Shown here: positions 1 to 12,057 of the stretch, in pieces
How positions within the stretch are numbered: position 1 is the stretch's first letter
How the letters are laid out: each line of letters opens with the position of its first letter
Assembly: GCA_009193005.1 (NCBI GenBank)
Contig: SDWI01000346.1
Coordinates: forward strand, 348,891 to 412,890
DNA from: Lamellibrachia luymesi
Lineage: Eukaryota > Annelida > Polychaeta > Sabellida > Siboglinidae
Length of the DNA stretch: 64,000 nt
Direction of reading: 5' to 3'
Notes under the pieces: generated by a model
What the model was told of the DNA's origin: nothing
The model's database searches: none
The model's input: the letters and a program-made list of their open reading frames with translations, nothing else
Translations under genes and position numbers: made by a program

Positions 1-135
1 ATAACACATTTGAACAACCAAACTAGCATGTCGCTGTCGATACTAGATGGTTCGGGGGAAATCGAATTGAGGAAGGAGCTTCAACCATAAGTGGTCTGGT
101 GCAAGCGTGGGTTCTTTGGAGCATGCTGCACGTAC

Positions 136-258
136 CAATCTTCTGGATAGCCGGCGGGGCATCGACGCTGATCTTACGGTCCATCAGCCGACCGCTCAAC
201 GGGGCAATGAATATGCCGAAGAATTGCATGCTGGCATACACCGACAGATAACTGCTCA
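136..258 (-). CDS. SLC43-like exon 4: region after TM7, last exon in window
   Basis: The acceptor TGTATTGCAG ends at 259 and the donor ATTG|GTACGT starts at 135. The exon encodes VSSYLSVYASMQFFGIFIAP then LSGRLMDRK and APPAIQKI, similar to the FF/QLL..P..G.LMD segment of SLC43 proteins. It ends in phase 1, so further exons are expected to the left of the window. Confidence 0.85.
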
Positions 259-3200
259 CTGCAATACAACAAAACACCCGGTGACCTTTATACACACAAC
301 GAATGCTGTCTCAGACGGGTATATAATGTATGTCGTATTAACAGTATTAATTTACAAAAGTACACACACACACACACACACACACGCACTCACGCACTCA
401 CGCACGCACGCACGCACGCACGCACACGAAAGGTGATAAAGAATCGGTTTTCTATCAGATGTGCTCGTGTATTTAAATTCTTACCAATGGACTTGTCATT
501 GTTGGTCAGTCTGTCTAACGTAGGGTTCAACCGCCCAATGAAACTCCAGCTTTGGAAGCGTTGACAGGTCAGCCACAAGATATCAAGAAGGAACAATTTC
601 GACGCAGCGATGCTCTTGAAGCTCGGTCCTTCCTCCCTTCGGGTGGCGCTGCTTTTCTCGTCCGCTGGTTCCTTATTGCACAACACCTTCTCGGTGGTGT
701 CCATTTCGTCTGTGGTTTCCAACGGATGTGGTGTCGCTCTACGGCAACCAAAGTTCAGATGGTATCCGTCGGGAGCAGGGAAAGGGATGTGATATCGGGG
801 CATGAACCAGAAGGTGCTGACGATGACACCCGTAAAGACGCAGGCGATGAAGAGAAAAGACATCTTCACAGATATTCCCGTATCGTAAGCCAACTGAAAC
901 AGGTTGCAACCGTTATGAAATACATGTATTGTGATATTACGTTATAACCGATTGTATCGACTAAATGAAAGCAGCATAATGTGTGACATACATAACATTA
1001 TTAATCACAACCAACAAAAAATAAAGCGTTTATAAAGGAAGTGAACGCTGGTCGATTGCCACAGAAAAGGTGTCTGAACAGTATAAGCAAATTTGGGCAA
1101 CCGTTAGATATATATATCTTCTTTCATGTATTATAGCACTATAATGCACATAACTTGTAGTTCTATGACAGGTATAAAGACGTCGTGTGCTTGATTAACA
1201 ATTATCATTTCGGTACGAAGACGCTGCAAATACTGGCCTTGACCAAAACCATGGTGAAGGCGCTGGAGTCGAAGGCCCCGCAGTACAGGGAGATGATAGT
1301 CGACTTGATATGCGGAACGAGGTTTCCCAACTGGAAGTTCGAGACGAGGAACATGTAGGCTCCGTATGCGAGCAAGATCATTGCCGGCAGCAGAAGAATG
1401 GCCGTGCCTGTTTAAAAAAATAATATTTATACGCTGTAGCTTTCATTCAAACCAGTGTGCACACGTGTATGCTATGGAAAGGATATTCTGCGTTAACATC
1501 CCTAAGTTTGAAGGACAAATATTAATATGTTGGACAATTATCACAAAAAAAACATGTCTTTAATACATCGTTGCAGTAACGAAAGATAAGTAAGGTTTTA
1601 GTGTCATCTAAAAACCAATCTGCTCTCAGTACGAATACATAACATTTTATACAGGAACAACAAATTTAGGACCGTGCCTCCATAGTTGATATGATAATAC
1701 ATTTGCGACAACCAACGCAAACAAAACTGCAACAAGTTAAGATATTAGATGCTAAAATGGAATGAGAATTATAAAAAAAACCAGCTTAACAATACGTATG
1801 TACGACAATGTGCAAAACGCTAATACAAACCAGTTAACAATATCGAAAAGAAGATGGGGGTATGGAGCTCATGTTGTTAGAATGTTATGAATACCACAGC
1901 AGGCGTGGTATTGGACACCATCTGGAAACGGACGTCCAGAAGAAACCATCCCGAGAGAAGCACAAATCCAGAAACTTACGGCAGAGCACTTTGAGAAAAT
2001 AGGACTGGATCGGATTGATTGCTCTGTCTTGCCTAAGGGGCCGTTCACAATTGTCGTAAAAAGCGTACTACATGGGGAGGAAGTCAAGGCTCGCGTACTA
2101 ATTGTTTTAGCGTCGGCCGCATGCAAAATACCACCGTAGCGTCGTGCCGCGCTGTGAACTGTTGTTCTGTGAACTGTTGTATTGAATCACGTAACTGTTC
2201 ACAGCGCGGTGCTGTAATGCGCTGTGTCATAACATTGTTAAGGTACATCGATATAATTTTTTCAATCTTAAAAATTATCAAACTTTCAAAAGACATTAAT
2301 TCGGGGAGAGAAATAGTACGCGCTTTGCGCGAGTAGGTAAATGTCGACAACTGTGAACGGCCCCCATTGTCACAGGGAGTAGGTAAATGTCGACAATTGT
2401 GAACGGCCCCCATTGTCACAGGGAGTAGGTAAATGTCGACAACTGTGAACGGCCCCCATTGTCACAGGGAGTAGGTAAATGTCGACAATTGTGAACGGCC
2501 CCCATTGTCACAGGGAGTAGGTAAATGTCGACAATTGTGAACGGCCCCCATTGTCACAGGGAGTAGGTAAATGTCGACAATTGTGAACGGCCCCCATTGT
2601 CACAGGGAGTAGGTAAATGTCGACAATTGTGAACGGCCCCCATTGTCACAGGGAGTAGGTAAATGTCGACAATTGTGAACGGCCCCCATTGTCACAGGGA
2701 GTAGGTAAATGTCGACAATTGTGAACGGCCCCCATTGTCACAGGGAGTAGGTAAATGTCGACAATTGTGAACGGCCCCCATTGTCACAGGGAGTAGGTAA
2801 ATGTCGACAATTGTGAACGGCCCCCATTGTCACAGGGAGTAGGTAAATGTCGACAATTGTGAACGGCCCCCATTGTCACAGGGAGTAGGTAAATGTCGAC
2901 AATTGTGAACGGCCCCCATTGTCACAGGGAGTAGGTAAATGTCGACAATTGTGAACGGCCCCCATTGTCACAGGGAGTAGGTAAATGTCGACAATTGTGA
3001 ACGGCCCCCATTGTCACAGGGAGTAGGTAAATGTCGACAATTGTGAACGGCCCCCATTGTCACAGGGAGTAGGTAAATGTCGACAATTGTGAACGGCCCC
3101 CATTGTCACAGGGAGTAGGTAAATGTCGACAATTGTGAACGGCCCCCATTGTCACAGGGAGTAGGTAAATGTCGACAATTGTGAACGGCCCCCATTGTCA

Positions 3201-6200
3201 CAGGGAGTAGGTAAATGTCGACAATTGTGAACGGCCCCCATTGTCACAGGGAGTAGGTAAATGTCGACAACTGTGAACGGCCCCCATTGTCACAGGGAGT
3301 AGGTAAATGTCGACAATTGTGAACGGCCCCCATTGTCACAGGGAGTAGGTAAATGTCGACAATTGTGAACGGCCCCCATTGTCACAGGGAGTAGGTAAAT
3401 GTCGACAATTGTGAACGGCCCCCATTGTCACAGGGAGTAGGTAAATGTCGACAATTGTGAACGGCCCCCATTGTCACAGGGAGTAGGTAAATGTCGACAA
3501 TTGTGAACGGCCCCCATTGTCACAGGGAGTAGGTAAATGTCGACAATTGTGAACGGCCCCCATTGTCACAGGGAGTAGGTAAATGTCGACAATTGTGAAC
3601 GGCCCCCATTGTCACAGGGAGTAGGTAAATGTCGACAATTGTGAACGGCCCCCATTGTCACAGGGAGTAGGTAAATGTCGACAATTGTGAACGGCCCCCA
3701 TTGTCACAGGGAGTAGGTAAATGTCGACAACTGTGAACGGCCCCCATTGTCACAGGGAGTAGGTAAATGTCGACAATTGTGAACGGCCCCCATTGTCACA
3801 GGGAGTAGGTAAATGTCGACAATTGTGAACGGCCCCCATTGTCACAGGGAGTAGGTAAATGTCGACAATTGTGAACGGCCCCCATTGTCACAGGGAGTAG
3901 GTAAATGTCGACAATTGTGAACGGCCCCCATTGTCACAGGGAGTAGGTAAATGTCGACAATTGTGAACGGCCCCCATTGTCACAGGGAGTAGGTAAATGT
4001 CGACAATTGTGAACGGCCCCCATTGTCACAGGGAGTAGGTAAATGTCGACAATTGTGAACGGCCCCCATTGTCACAGGGAGTAGGTAAATGTCGACAATT
4101 GTGAACGGCCCCCATTGTCACAGGGAGTAGGTAAATGTCGACAATTGTGAACGGCCCCCATTGTCACAGGGAGTAGGTAAATGTCGACAATTGTGAACGG
4201 CCCCCATTGTCACAGGGAGTAGGTAAATGTCGACAATTGTGAACGGCCCCCATTGTCACAGGGAGTAGGTAAATGTCGACAATTGTGAACGGCCCCCATT
4301 GTCACAGGGAGTAGGTAAATGTCGACAATTGTGAACGGCCCCCATTGTCACAGGGAGTAGGTAAATGTCGACAATTGTGAACGGCCCCCATTGTCACAGG
4401 GAGTAGGTAAATGTCGACAATTGTGAACGGCCCCCATTGTCACAGGGAGTAGGTAAATGTCGACAATTGTGAACGGCCCCCATTGTCACAGGGAGTAGGT
4501 AAATGTCGACAATTGTGAACGGCCCCCATTGTCACAGGGAGTAGGTAAATGTCGACAATTGTGAACGGCCCCCATTGTCACAGGGAGTAGGTAAATGTCG
4601 ACAATTGTGAACGGCCCCCATTGTCACAGGGAGTAGGTAAATGTCGACAATTGTGAACGGCCCCCATTGTCACAGGGAGTAGGTAAATGTCGACAATTGT
4701 GAACGGCCCCCATTGTCACAGGGAGTAGGTAAATGTCGACAATTGTGAACGGCCCCCATTGTCACAGGGAGTAGGTAAATGTCGACAATTGTGAACGGCC
4801 CCCATTGTCACAGGGAGTAGGTAAATGTCGACAATTGTGAACGGCCCCCATTGTCACAGGGAGTAGGTAAATGTCGACAATTGTGAACGGCCCCCATTGT
4901 CACAGGGAGTAGGTAAATGTCGACAATTGTGAACGGCCCCCATTGTCACAGGGAGTAGGTAAATGTCGACAATTGTGAACGGCCCCCATTGTCACAGGGA
5001 GTAGGTAAATGTCGACAATTGTGAACGGCCCCCATTGTCACAGGGAGTAGGTAAATGTCGACAATTGTGAACGGCCCCCATTGTCACAGGGAGTAGGTAA
5101 ATGTCGACAATTGTGAACGGCCCCCATTGTCACAGGGAGTAGGTAAATGTCGACAATTGTGAACGGCCCCCATTGTCACAGGGAGTAGGTAAATGTCGAC
5201 AATTGTGAACGGCCCCCATTGTCACAGGGAGTAGGTAAATGTCGACAATTGTGAACGGCCCCCATTGTCACAGGGAGTAGGTAAATGTCGACAATTGTGA
5301 ACGGCCCCCATTGTCACAGGGAGTAGGTAAATGTCGACAATTGTGAACGGCCCCCATTGTCACAGGGAGTAGGTAAATGTCGACAATTGTGAACGGCCCC
5401 CATTGTCACAGGGAGTAGGTAAATGTCGACAATTGTGAACGGCCCCCATTGTCACAGGGAGTAGGTAAATGTCGACAATTGTGAACGGCCCCCATTGTCA
5501 CAGGGAGTAGGTAAATGTCGACAATTGTGAACGGCCCCCATTGTCACAGGGAGTAGGTAAATGTCGACAATTGTGAACGGCCCCCATTGTCACAGGGAGT
5601 AGGTAAATGTCGACAATTGTGAACGGCCCCCATTGTCACAGGGAGTAGGTAAATGTCGACAATTGTGAACGGCCCCCATTGTCACAGGGAGTAGGTAAAT
5701 GTCGACAATTGTGAACGGCCCCCATTGTCACAGGGAGTAGGTAAATGTCGACAATTGTGAACGGCCCCCATTGTCACAGGGAGTAGGTAAATGTCGACAA
5801 TTGTGAACGGCCCCCATTGTCACAGGGAGTAGGTAAATGTCGACAATTGTGAACGGCCCCCATTGTCACAGGGAGTAGGTAAATGTCGACAATTGTGAAC
5901 GGCCCCCATTGTCACAGGGAGTAGGTAAATGTCGACAATTGTGAACGGCCCCCATTGTCACAGGGAGTAGGTAAATGTCGACAATTGTGAACGGCCCCCA
6001 TTGTCACAGGGAGTAGGTAAATGTCGACAATTGTGAACGGCCCCCATTGTCACAGGGAGTAGGTAAATGTCGACAATTGTGAACGGCCCCCATTGTCACA
6101 GGGAGTAGGTAAATGTCGACAATTGTGAACGGCCCCCATTGTCACAGGGAGTAGGTAAATGTCGACAATTGTGAACGGCCCCCATTGTCACAGGGAGTAG

Positions 6201-9200
6201 GTAAATGTCGACAATTGTGAACGGCCCCCATTGTCACAGGGAGTAGGTAAATGTCGACAATTGTGAACGGCCCCCATTGTCACAGGGAGTAGGTAAATGT
6301 CGACAATTGTGAACGGCCCCCATTGTCACAGGGAGTAGGTAAATGTCGACAATTGTGAACGGCCCCCATTGTCACAGGGAGTAGGTAAATGTCGACAATT
6401 GTGAACGGCCCCCATTGTCACAGGGAGTAGGTAAATGTCGACAATTGTGAACGGCCCCCATTGTCACAGGGAGTAGGTAAATGTCGACAATTGTGAACGG
6501 CCCCCATTGTCACAGGGAGTAGGTAAATGTCGACAATTGTGAACGGCCCCCATTGTCACAGGGAGTAGGTAAATGTCGACAATTGTGAACGGCCCCCATT
6601 GTCACAGGGAGTAGGTAAATGTCGACAATTGTGAACGGCCCCCATTGTCACAGGGAGTAGGTAAATGTCGACAATTGTGAACGGCCCCCATTGTCACAGG
6701 GAGTAGGTAAATGTCGACAATTGTGAACGGCCCCCATTGTCACAGGGAGTAGGTAAATGTCGACAATTGTGAACGGCCCCCATTGTCACAGGGAGTAGGT
6801 AAATGTCGACAATTGTGAACGGCCCCCATTGTCACAGGGAGTAGGTAAATGTCGACAATTGTGAACGGCCCCCATTGTCACAGGGAGTAGGTAAATGTCG
6901 ACAATTGTGAACGGCCCCCATTGTCACAGGGAGTAGGTAAATGTCGACAATTGTGAACGGCCCCCATTGTCACAGGGAGTAGGTAAATGTCGACAATTGT
7001 GAACGGCCCCCATTGTCACAGGGAGTAGGTAAATGTCGACAATTGTGAACGGCCCCCATTGTCACAGGGAGTAGGTAAATGTCGACAATTGTGAACGGCC
7101 CCCATTGTCACAGGGAGTAGGTAAATGTCGACAATTGTGAACGGCCCCCATTGTCACAGGGAGTAGGTAAATGTCGACAATTGTGAACGGCCCCCATTGT
7201 CACAGGGAGTAGGTAAATGTCGACAATTGTGAACGGCCCCCATTGTCACAGGGAGTAGGTAAATGTCGACAATTGTGAACGGCCCCCATTGTCACAGGGA
7301 GTAGGTAAATGTCGACAATTGTGAACGGCCCCCATTGTCACAGGGAGTAGGTAAATGTCGACAATTGTGAACGGCCCCCATTGTCACAGGGAGTAGGTAA
7401 ATGTCGACAATTGTGAACGGCCCCCATTGTCACAGGGANCATATACAGAAGAGTCCATCACCAGGAAGGATCAGCTTAAATAGTCTTCAGTATGTACAAG
7501 TTCTTCTTCCCGTTACAAGAATGAGGGATATAAACGTATACCTACCACCTCCAATTATTCGCTGTTTTCACCATAGGGAACTGCTGTGAATATATTTTAA
7601 TTAATGCATCATTTAAAAATGACAGAGGCTACAACAGCAACATTGAAAGTCTGTGGTAATAATGTAGCTGCACTGAAATAAACATAATAAATTAGCACAG
7701 CAAAAATTGGTTATTCCTAAAATGCATATATGGCGTAGGGGGCACATAATTATGGGAGGGGGCATGAGGCACTTTTATTAATATAACTGTTGTATATGAT
7801 GAATGTAAAGGTACATTAGGACCGCTCAAAGCGCTTTACACTTCACCCCCTGGCAGACATGTTTTTTTCCAAGGCCATCTCAACTTCTGTGGAAAGCATT
7901 CAGCCATGCTGCTATTGCATGAACACAATTCGTTCACATTCCCATCACTGTCTGTATTGACATGTACTCATTTATACAGCTGAGTGATTTGTGGCAACGT
8001 GGAGTGATCAAACTTGCCAAAGGTTCGAAGAGACCGCAGTGGGATTTGAAACCGGGTTCTAACTTGAAACCGGCCTTCTAACTGGTATGCCATCACGCCC
8101 CACCTTCGAAATTGAGTTGACCGCCAATGATGATAATGTGGGTGTTGGGGTCCAGTGTATTCATGTACAATAGTATTATTATTATAATTATTAATGTGGG
8201 TCATAGGGATCATGAAAAGTACCTCCCGCGCCATCCCCATATGTTTATTCATGGAATAGCCCTCACCATGGAACAGTTAACAAAATGATAATTTTAATAT
8301 TAGTTGATTATCATACAGCACATACAGTCTAGCAGATGTGTAGTTTTATCTTTACGATTAAAGTGGAAAATGCCGGGTGGCATTAACCATTTGTTTTGGA
8401 AACTAAACTACACAGTGTGCAGTGTTCCTAACCTTTTGTTGAGAAAGCTATGAGCAGGACAGCAGTGAGGTAGCAGATGCTGCAAAACAAGAAGAATTTT
8501 TATTGCATGGATGGGTAAAACACAACCAAACAAAATGCTAACTTCAAAACCAAGGGACATACAAAATAAAATGTTTGATATTCAGGCAGAAAGACACTTG
8601 AAGATTTTAACAATCTTAACCTGAAACAGGGGTGTGCAGAACTGAAAATTCATTAGCAATATTTGACAATACATTCTTTAGCAAAATAATGCTTGAACGT
8701 CTTTGCATATAACATTTTGCAAGATTAATTAACATAATTGAAGTTTAAATTTGCATTTTTTGCACAAATGCGAAGGATTGCACACCACCGTGAAATGAAA
8801 CTATCTAAATAAGAAATATGTGCCAACTCATCAAAGTATTAATCCTTCTACAACACGTATATCATATATTTAAATTTTAAACTTATATTGGTAGTTGGGT
8901 AGACAAAATTAAAGTTATTGAAACATCGACTTTACAAATACGTAACCAATTCTGATACTAATATTGTTGACTTATTGGCATTATACATTATAGCCCATAA
9001 AATAATTAGTTCTTAAGAACTTATATTTATACTATATTTAGAAACTGACCTAACTTGATACCTAGCATTACAAAATGTTCAAGATCAGATTTGGGGTCAA
9101 TCACATTATTTCAATTTAAAGTACATGCCAATTACAATGGAGCAACCATAAACACACACAATGCCACAAAACAATTTTTTTACAGCAGCTTTATTTAACT

Positions 9201-10275
9201 ATTATTTATTTTAACATACATTTTATTGATTATTTGTATCAAATAATGTTTGTTACGTGATGTAATTGAAAACGTTATTGAAAAAACTTATTATATTAAA
9301 TTTTTCACACTTTCCAATTACTTTTAAAAACAAAATACGAATGTTTCCCAAAAACATAGTCCGTTGCCTTTAAAATTACATTAAATATATAATAGAAGCT
9401 TCTGTAAAGTAGCTTACCAGATTTTAGTCATCTTTCCAACCACTACGGGCATATGTATATTTTAATATATCTTATTAAATTAATGACAATCAGAGTCAGG
9501 GTTCGCATGGCAATGGACTTACTTAATAATGTATAAAATGGCAAAAAAAATTACATATATTTTATTTAACTAATTAATGTTAGCACCTGTGTATATTAGA
9601 TCCAGATTGATGGCGCTATGTAAATGTAATTATTATTATTTTATATATATATATNTATATATATATATATATAAATATATATATACATAATAATTTATAT
9701 ATAATTTATTAGTTAAATAATATTAGTAAACCAGTTGAATAAATAGACCTAACTAAAAATAGTGACATATAAACGTACATTCCTATGCTGCGGCACACTC
9801 TCGTTCCGAGGCGGTCCATCATGTAACCAGTACAGAAAACGGTGACGCCCGAAAACACCACAGCTAAAGTGAAGATCAAGTTAAAACGCTCGTCAACAGC
9901 AGCGCAACTGTTGACATTGTCACTGGGAGGTCTGAGATCGTTCTGGTCGGCGCCAAATCCTGTCGCAAAACTGTTGTCCTGAACGGCATTTCTGGGTCGA
10001 TTGGTCGCAGAAAGCAACGGATTGGGCACCGAATAATTCAGAGATTTTGTCGCAGTGCCAGTAGTAGACGGTGTTGCCAAAGTCAACGGGAAGGTATTAT
10101 CAACCGCAAGGTCGCTGACAAACGACCTGTTCATCGCACTATCGCCACACAGATCTTCAAAATATCCTTCGTATTTGAAAACATAAACAAGAGAGGACCA
10201 ACCAAATATCTGCCCAGCGAACAACACTATTTCCAGTGTTCCCCAAACAACGGCAAAAACGTTAAGAACTGACAT
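136..10275 (-). CDS. SLC43-family membrane transporter (SLC43A3-like), partial, four exons
   Basis: Major facilitator family transporter of the SLC43 group, whose vertebrate members carry large neutral amino acids (A1, A2) or purine nucleobases (A3) across the plasma membrane. Exons on the minus strand are 9732-10275, 1217-1407, 485-893 and 136-258; the junction phases match (1, 0, 1). They give 422 codons, and the gene runs off the left edge after about TM7. Visible features are TM1 with FGWSSLVYVFK, the SLC43A3-like stretch DERFNLIFTL, the MFS motif GYMMDRLGTR, LGNLVPHIKSTIISLYCGAFDSS in the TM4-5 region (exon 2), and FFGIFIAPLSGRLMDRK after TM7. The order and spacing follow human SLC43A3 from memory, except for a longer first extracellular loop. 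Met at 10275 is preferred to Met at 10305 because it sits close to TM1, as in relatives. The substrate cannot be told from sequence. Confidence 0.9.
361..429. repeat. Microsatellite (CA)n then (CGCA)n
   Basis: A dinucleotide CA run passes into a tetranucleotide CGCA run. It lies in the SLC43 intron between exons 3 and 4. Similar CA/CGCA tracts occur at 12728-12794, 20271-20355 and 50402-50438. Confidence 0.95.
485..893 (-). CDS. SLC43-like exon 3: TM6, cytoplasmic loop, TM7
   Basis: The acceptor GTTTCAG ends at 894 and the donor ATTG|GTAAGA starts at 484. The exon opens with LAYDTGISVKMSFLFIACV, continues with the FWFMPRYHIPFPAP motif after TM6, then a charged cytoplasmic loop (KEPADEKSSATRREEG), then TM7 (FLLDILWLTCQRFQSWSFIG). 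It ends in phase 1. Confidence 0.88.
1217..1407 (-). CDS. SLC43-like exon 2: TM3-TM5 region
   Basis: Reading down the minus strand, the acceptor TTTAAACAG ends at 1408 and the exon ends at TCTTC|GTACCG (1217). It encodes TAILLLPAMILLAYGAYMFL, then NFQLGNLVPHIKSTIISLYC and GAFDSSAFTMVLVK, which matches the conserved SLC43 segment from memory (NLQIGNL, RSTIITLYNGAFDSS in the human A3 protein). It ends in phase 0 and joins directly to exon 3. Confidence 0.88.
1902..2138 (+). other. Open stretch of coding character, unrecognised, carries the satellite seed
   Basis: On the plus strand, opposite to the host gene, a frame stays open for about 80 codons between stops. Its composition looks protein-like (WYWTPSGNGRPEETIPREAQ, then EKIGLDRIDC, KGPFTIVVKSVLHGEEVKAR). 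I recognise no family, and it could be part of a decayed mobile element. The codons for KGPFTIV include 20 bases (2037-2056) that are the exact reverse complement of the core of the 46-bp satellite starting at 2331. Confidence 0.3.
2145..2206. repeat. Inverted repeat, about 13-bp arms
   Basis: CCGCGCTGTGAAC near 2147 is matched by GTTCACAGCGCGG near 2195, with a loop of about 35 bases that repeats CTGTGAACTGTTGT. It lies between the unrecognised open stretch and the 46-bp satellite. It may be a terminal structure of a mobile element. Confidence 0.6.
2331..7438. repeat. 46-bp satellite array, about 111 copies
   Basis: The unit begins AGGTAAATGTCGACAATTGT, continues GAACGGCCCCCATTGTCACA and ends GGGAGT, repeated without spacers for 5.1 kb. 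Copies are almost identical; the only change I saw is T to C in GACAATTG, in four units (near 2351, 2443, 3271 and 3731). Each unit holds the overlapping palindromes TGTCGACA and ACAATTGT. The array sits in the first SLC43 intron and ends at an ambiguous base (7439), so its true length may be longer or collapsed. Confidence 0.97.
7795..8105 (-). mobile_element. tRNA-derived SINE, family B
   Basis: Read on the minus strand, a decayed tRNA-like head near 8105 is followed by a body with CACTCAGCTGTATAAA-like sequence and a tail GTGTAAAGCGCTTTGAGCGG then TCCTAATG. The same body and tail occur at 33598, 43832, 49527 and 56240 on the plus strand. It lies in the SLC43 intron, in the sense orientation of that gene. 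Confidence 0.7.
8106..9731. other. A+T-rich remainder of SLC43 intron 1
   Basis: I see no coding signal here. There is an AT dinucleotide run at about 9641-9690 containing one ambiguous base (9655). The phase-matched junction between exons 1 and 2 leaves no room for a missing exon. Confidence 0.6.
9732..10275 (-). CDS. SLC43-like exon 1: TM1, extended extracellular loop, TM2
   Basis: This exon encodes 181 codons plus one base. TM1 lies at about residues 5-32 and TM2 at about 131-152, followed by MFS motif A (GYMMDRLGTR). The loop between them is about 95 residues, several times longer than I recall for human SLC43A3. It is rich in Ser, Thr, Asn and Pro and has N-glycosylation sequons NRS (about residue 49) and NYS (about 80). 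The donor is ACTG|GTTTAC at 9731-9730, phase 1. This joins in phase to exon 2 and gives continuous family alignment (YSTG + TAILLL) with no missing residues. An upstream in-frame Met at 10305 would add 10 residues. Confidence 0.88.
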
Positions 10276-10305
10276 ACTTTCTTGGTCTTGGATAAAATAA
10301 ATCAC

Positions 10306-10690
10306 TTTTTACTACATGCAAATCACTTTTATCGGTACTACGTAGGCAGGAAGTACACTAGTATGTGCGTCTTTCGATAAATTCATGTCTCGGATGTCGA
10401 ATGAATCTAACTCGCCGTGAAGGCGATAATTTTGTCTAGAGACTAAGAGTACATCAATGTATGCTCCGCTTTGTATGGATCAAGTTGTTTACCTCGGAAG
10501 CGGAAACCTACAGCGAGAGTGGCGTCATTCAGCGAATATCCCTGTACTAGACAGATCAATGCGCTTTACAATACAAAAATACATAAATAAAAATCCACAT
10601 AATTATGCTTATAATCCAACTATTAAAAATATATATACATACATGATATTGTATGCTATTAAATGAAAACTCACTTAGGTCTAGTTTAAT
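10306..10690. promoter_or_regulatory. 5' flank of the SLC43-like gene
   Basis: About 390 bases lie between the start codon of the transporter and a LINE fragment. This must contain the 5' untranslated region or the promoter unless a further upstream exon exists. No clear core promoter motif was found. Confidence 0.3.
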
Positions 10691-10696
10691 ACATAT

Positions 10697-11075
10697 ATAT
10701 TAGTAGAACGGCTTGGCCAGGCTGCTGCTACACTCTTTCAGAACACTTGGGTGCAGCCCATCTGGGCCTGGTGCCTTGTCGGGTTGGATACTTTGTAGTT
10801 TCTTTCGGACAGTCTCTTCTGTAAATGTGATATCAACTATACATTCATTAGTCGTTTGGTAGAATTTTGGGGTGGTGGACTTATCTTCGTGCACAAACAC
10901 TGACTTGAAAAAGTCGCTCAATACATTTGCTTTCTCCTGGTCATTTTCTGTTAGACAGCCGTCTTCACTCTCCAACTGGGTTACTGTCACCATAACCTGT
11001 TTTGATCTCAGATATCCGTAGAATTTCTTAGGTTCCTTCTTGTAATTGTCGATTAGTTTCTCTTCATATTTTTTT
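10697..11075 (-). mobile_element. Non-LTR retrotransposon fragment (linker and start of reverse transcriptase)
   Basis: The minus strand encodes about 125 continuous codons of CR1/Jockey-like LINE ORF2 sequence. It starts EEKLIDNYKKEPKKFYGYL and includes DFFKSVFV, then KKLQSIQPDKAPGPDGLHPS, which is the hallmark stretch just before the reverse transcriptase palm, and VLKE. It stops abruptly at 10697 before the catalytic motifs, so it is truncated at both ends and inactive. Confidence 0.85.
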
Positions 11076-11335
11076 TCACATTTCCCATTCTTTCAGTACA
11101 ACCGCTCCCCTCAACTCTCCCCACTAATTCCGTGTCGTTGCTCGTCCATTCTCCACACGGAACCCACACATCTTTGTTATCTATCGACCTGCATATGCAG
11201 AGCTCTAGCTAGCTCTGCACCTGCATGGTTCGTGTATTTTCTTCCAAGATCGACCTGGTAACCTCGATCTGCTCTAGCTACCACTCGATCAATGGAAAAA
11301 GATTGTCATCCCTCCCTCCCTCCCTCCCTCCCTCA

Positions 11336-12051
11336 NNNNNNNNNNNNNNNNNNNNNNNNNNNNNNNNNNNNNNNNNNNNNNNNNNNNNNNNNNNNNNNNN
11401 NNNNNNNNNNNNNNNNNNNNNNNNNNNNNNNNNNNNNNNNNNNNNNNNNNNNNNNNNNNNNNNNNNNNNNNNNNNNNNNNNNNNNNNNNNNNNNNNNNNN
11501 NNNNNNNNNNNNNNNNNNNNNNNNNNNNNNNNNNNNNNNNNNNNNNNNNNNNNNNNNNNNNNNNNNNNNNNNNNNNNNNNNNNNNNNNNNNNNNNNNNNN
11601 NNNNNNNNNNNNNNNNNNNNNNNNNNNNNNNNNNNNNNNNNNNNNNNNNNNNNNNNNNNNNNNNNNNNNNNNNNNNNNNNNNNNNNNNNNNNNNNNNNNN
11701 NNNNNNNNNNNNNNNNNNNNNNNNNNNNNNNNNNNNNNNNNNNNNNNNNNNNNNNNNNNNNNNNNNNNNNNNNNNNNNNNNNNNNNNNNNNNNNNNNNNN
11801 NNNNNNNNNNNNNNNNNNNNNNNNNNNNNNNNNNNNNNNNNNNNNNNNNNNNNNNNNNNNNNNNNNNNNNNNNNNNNNNNNNNNNNNNNNNNNNNNNNNN
11901 NNNNNNNNNNNNNNNNNNNNNNNNNNNNNNNNNNNNNNNNNNNNNNNNNNNNNNNNNNNNNNNNNNNNNNNNNNNNNNNNNNNNNNNNNNNNNNNNNNNN
12001 NNNNNNNNNNNNNNNNNNNNNNNNNNNNNNNNNNNNNNNNNNNNNNNNNNN
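11336..12051. other. Assembly gap (run of N)
   Basis: This is 716 ambiguous bases. It is entered from a TCCC simple repeat (11308-11335) and leaves directly into the left end of the transposase fragment. Confidence 0.99.
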
Positions 12052-12057
12052 GGCGCC

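Noticed and set aside
390..480. Continuation of SLC43 exon 3 past 485
   Set aside because: A clear donor GTAAGA at 484-479 ends the exon, and the rest translates the CGCA microsatellite.
2331..7438. CRISPR-like array
   Set aside because: The 46-bp units are contiguous with no unique spacers, and the DNA is eukaryotic. The 49, 71 and 129-bp arrays fail for the same reason.
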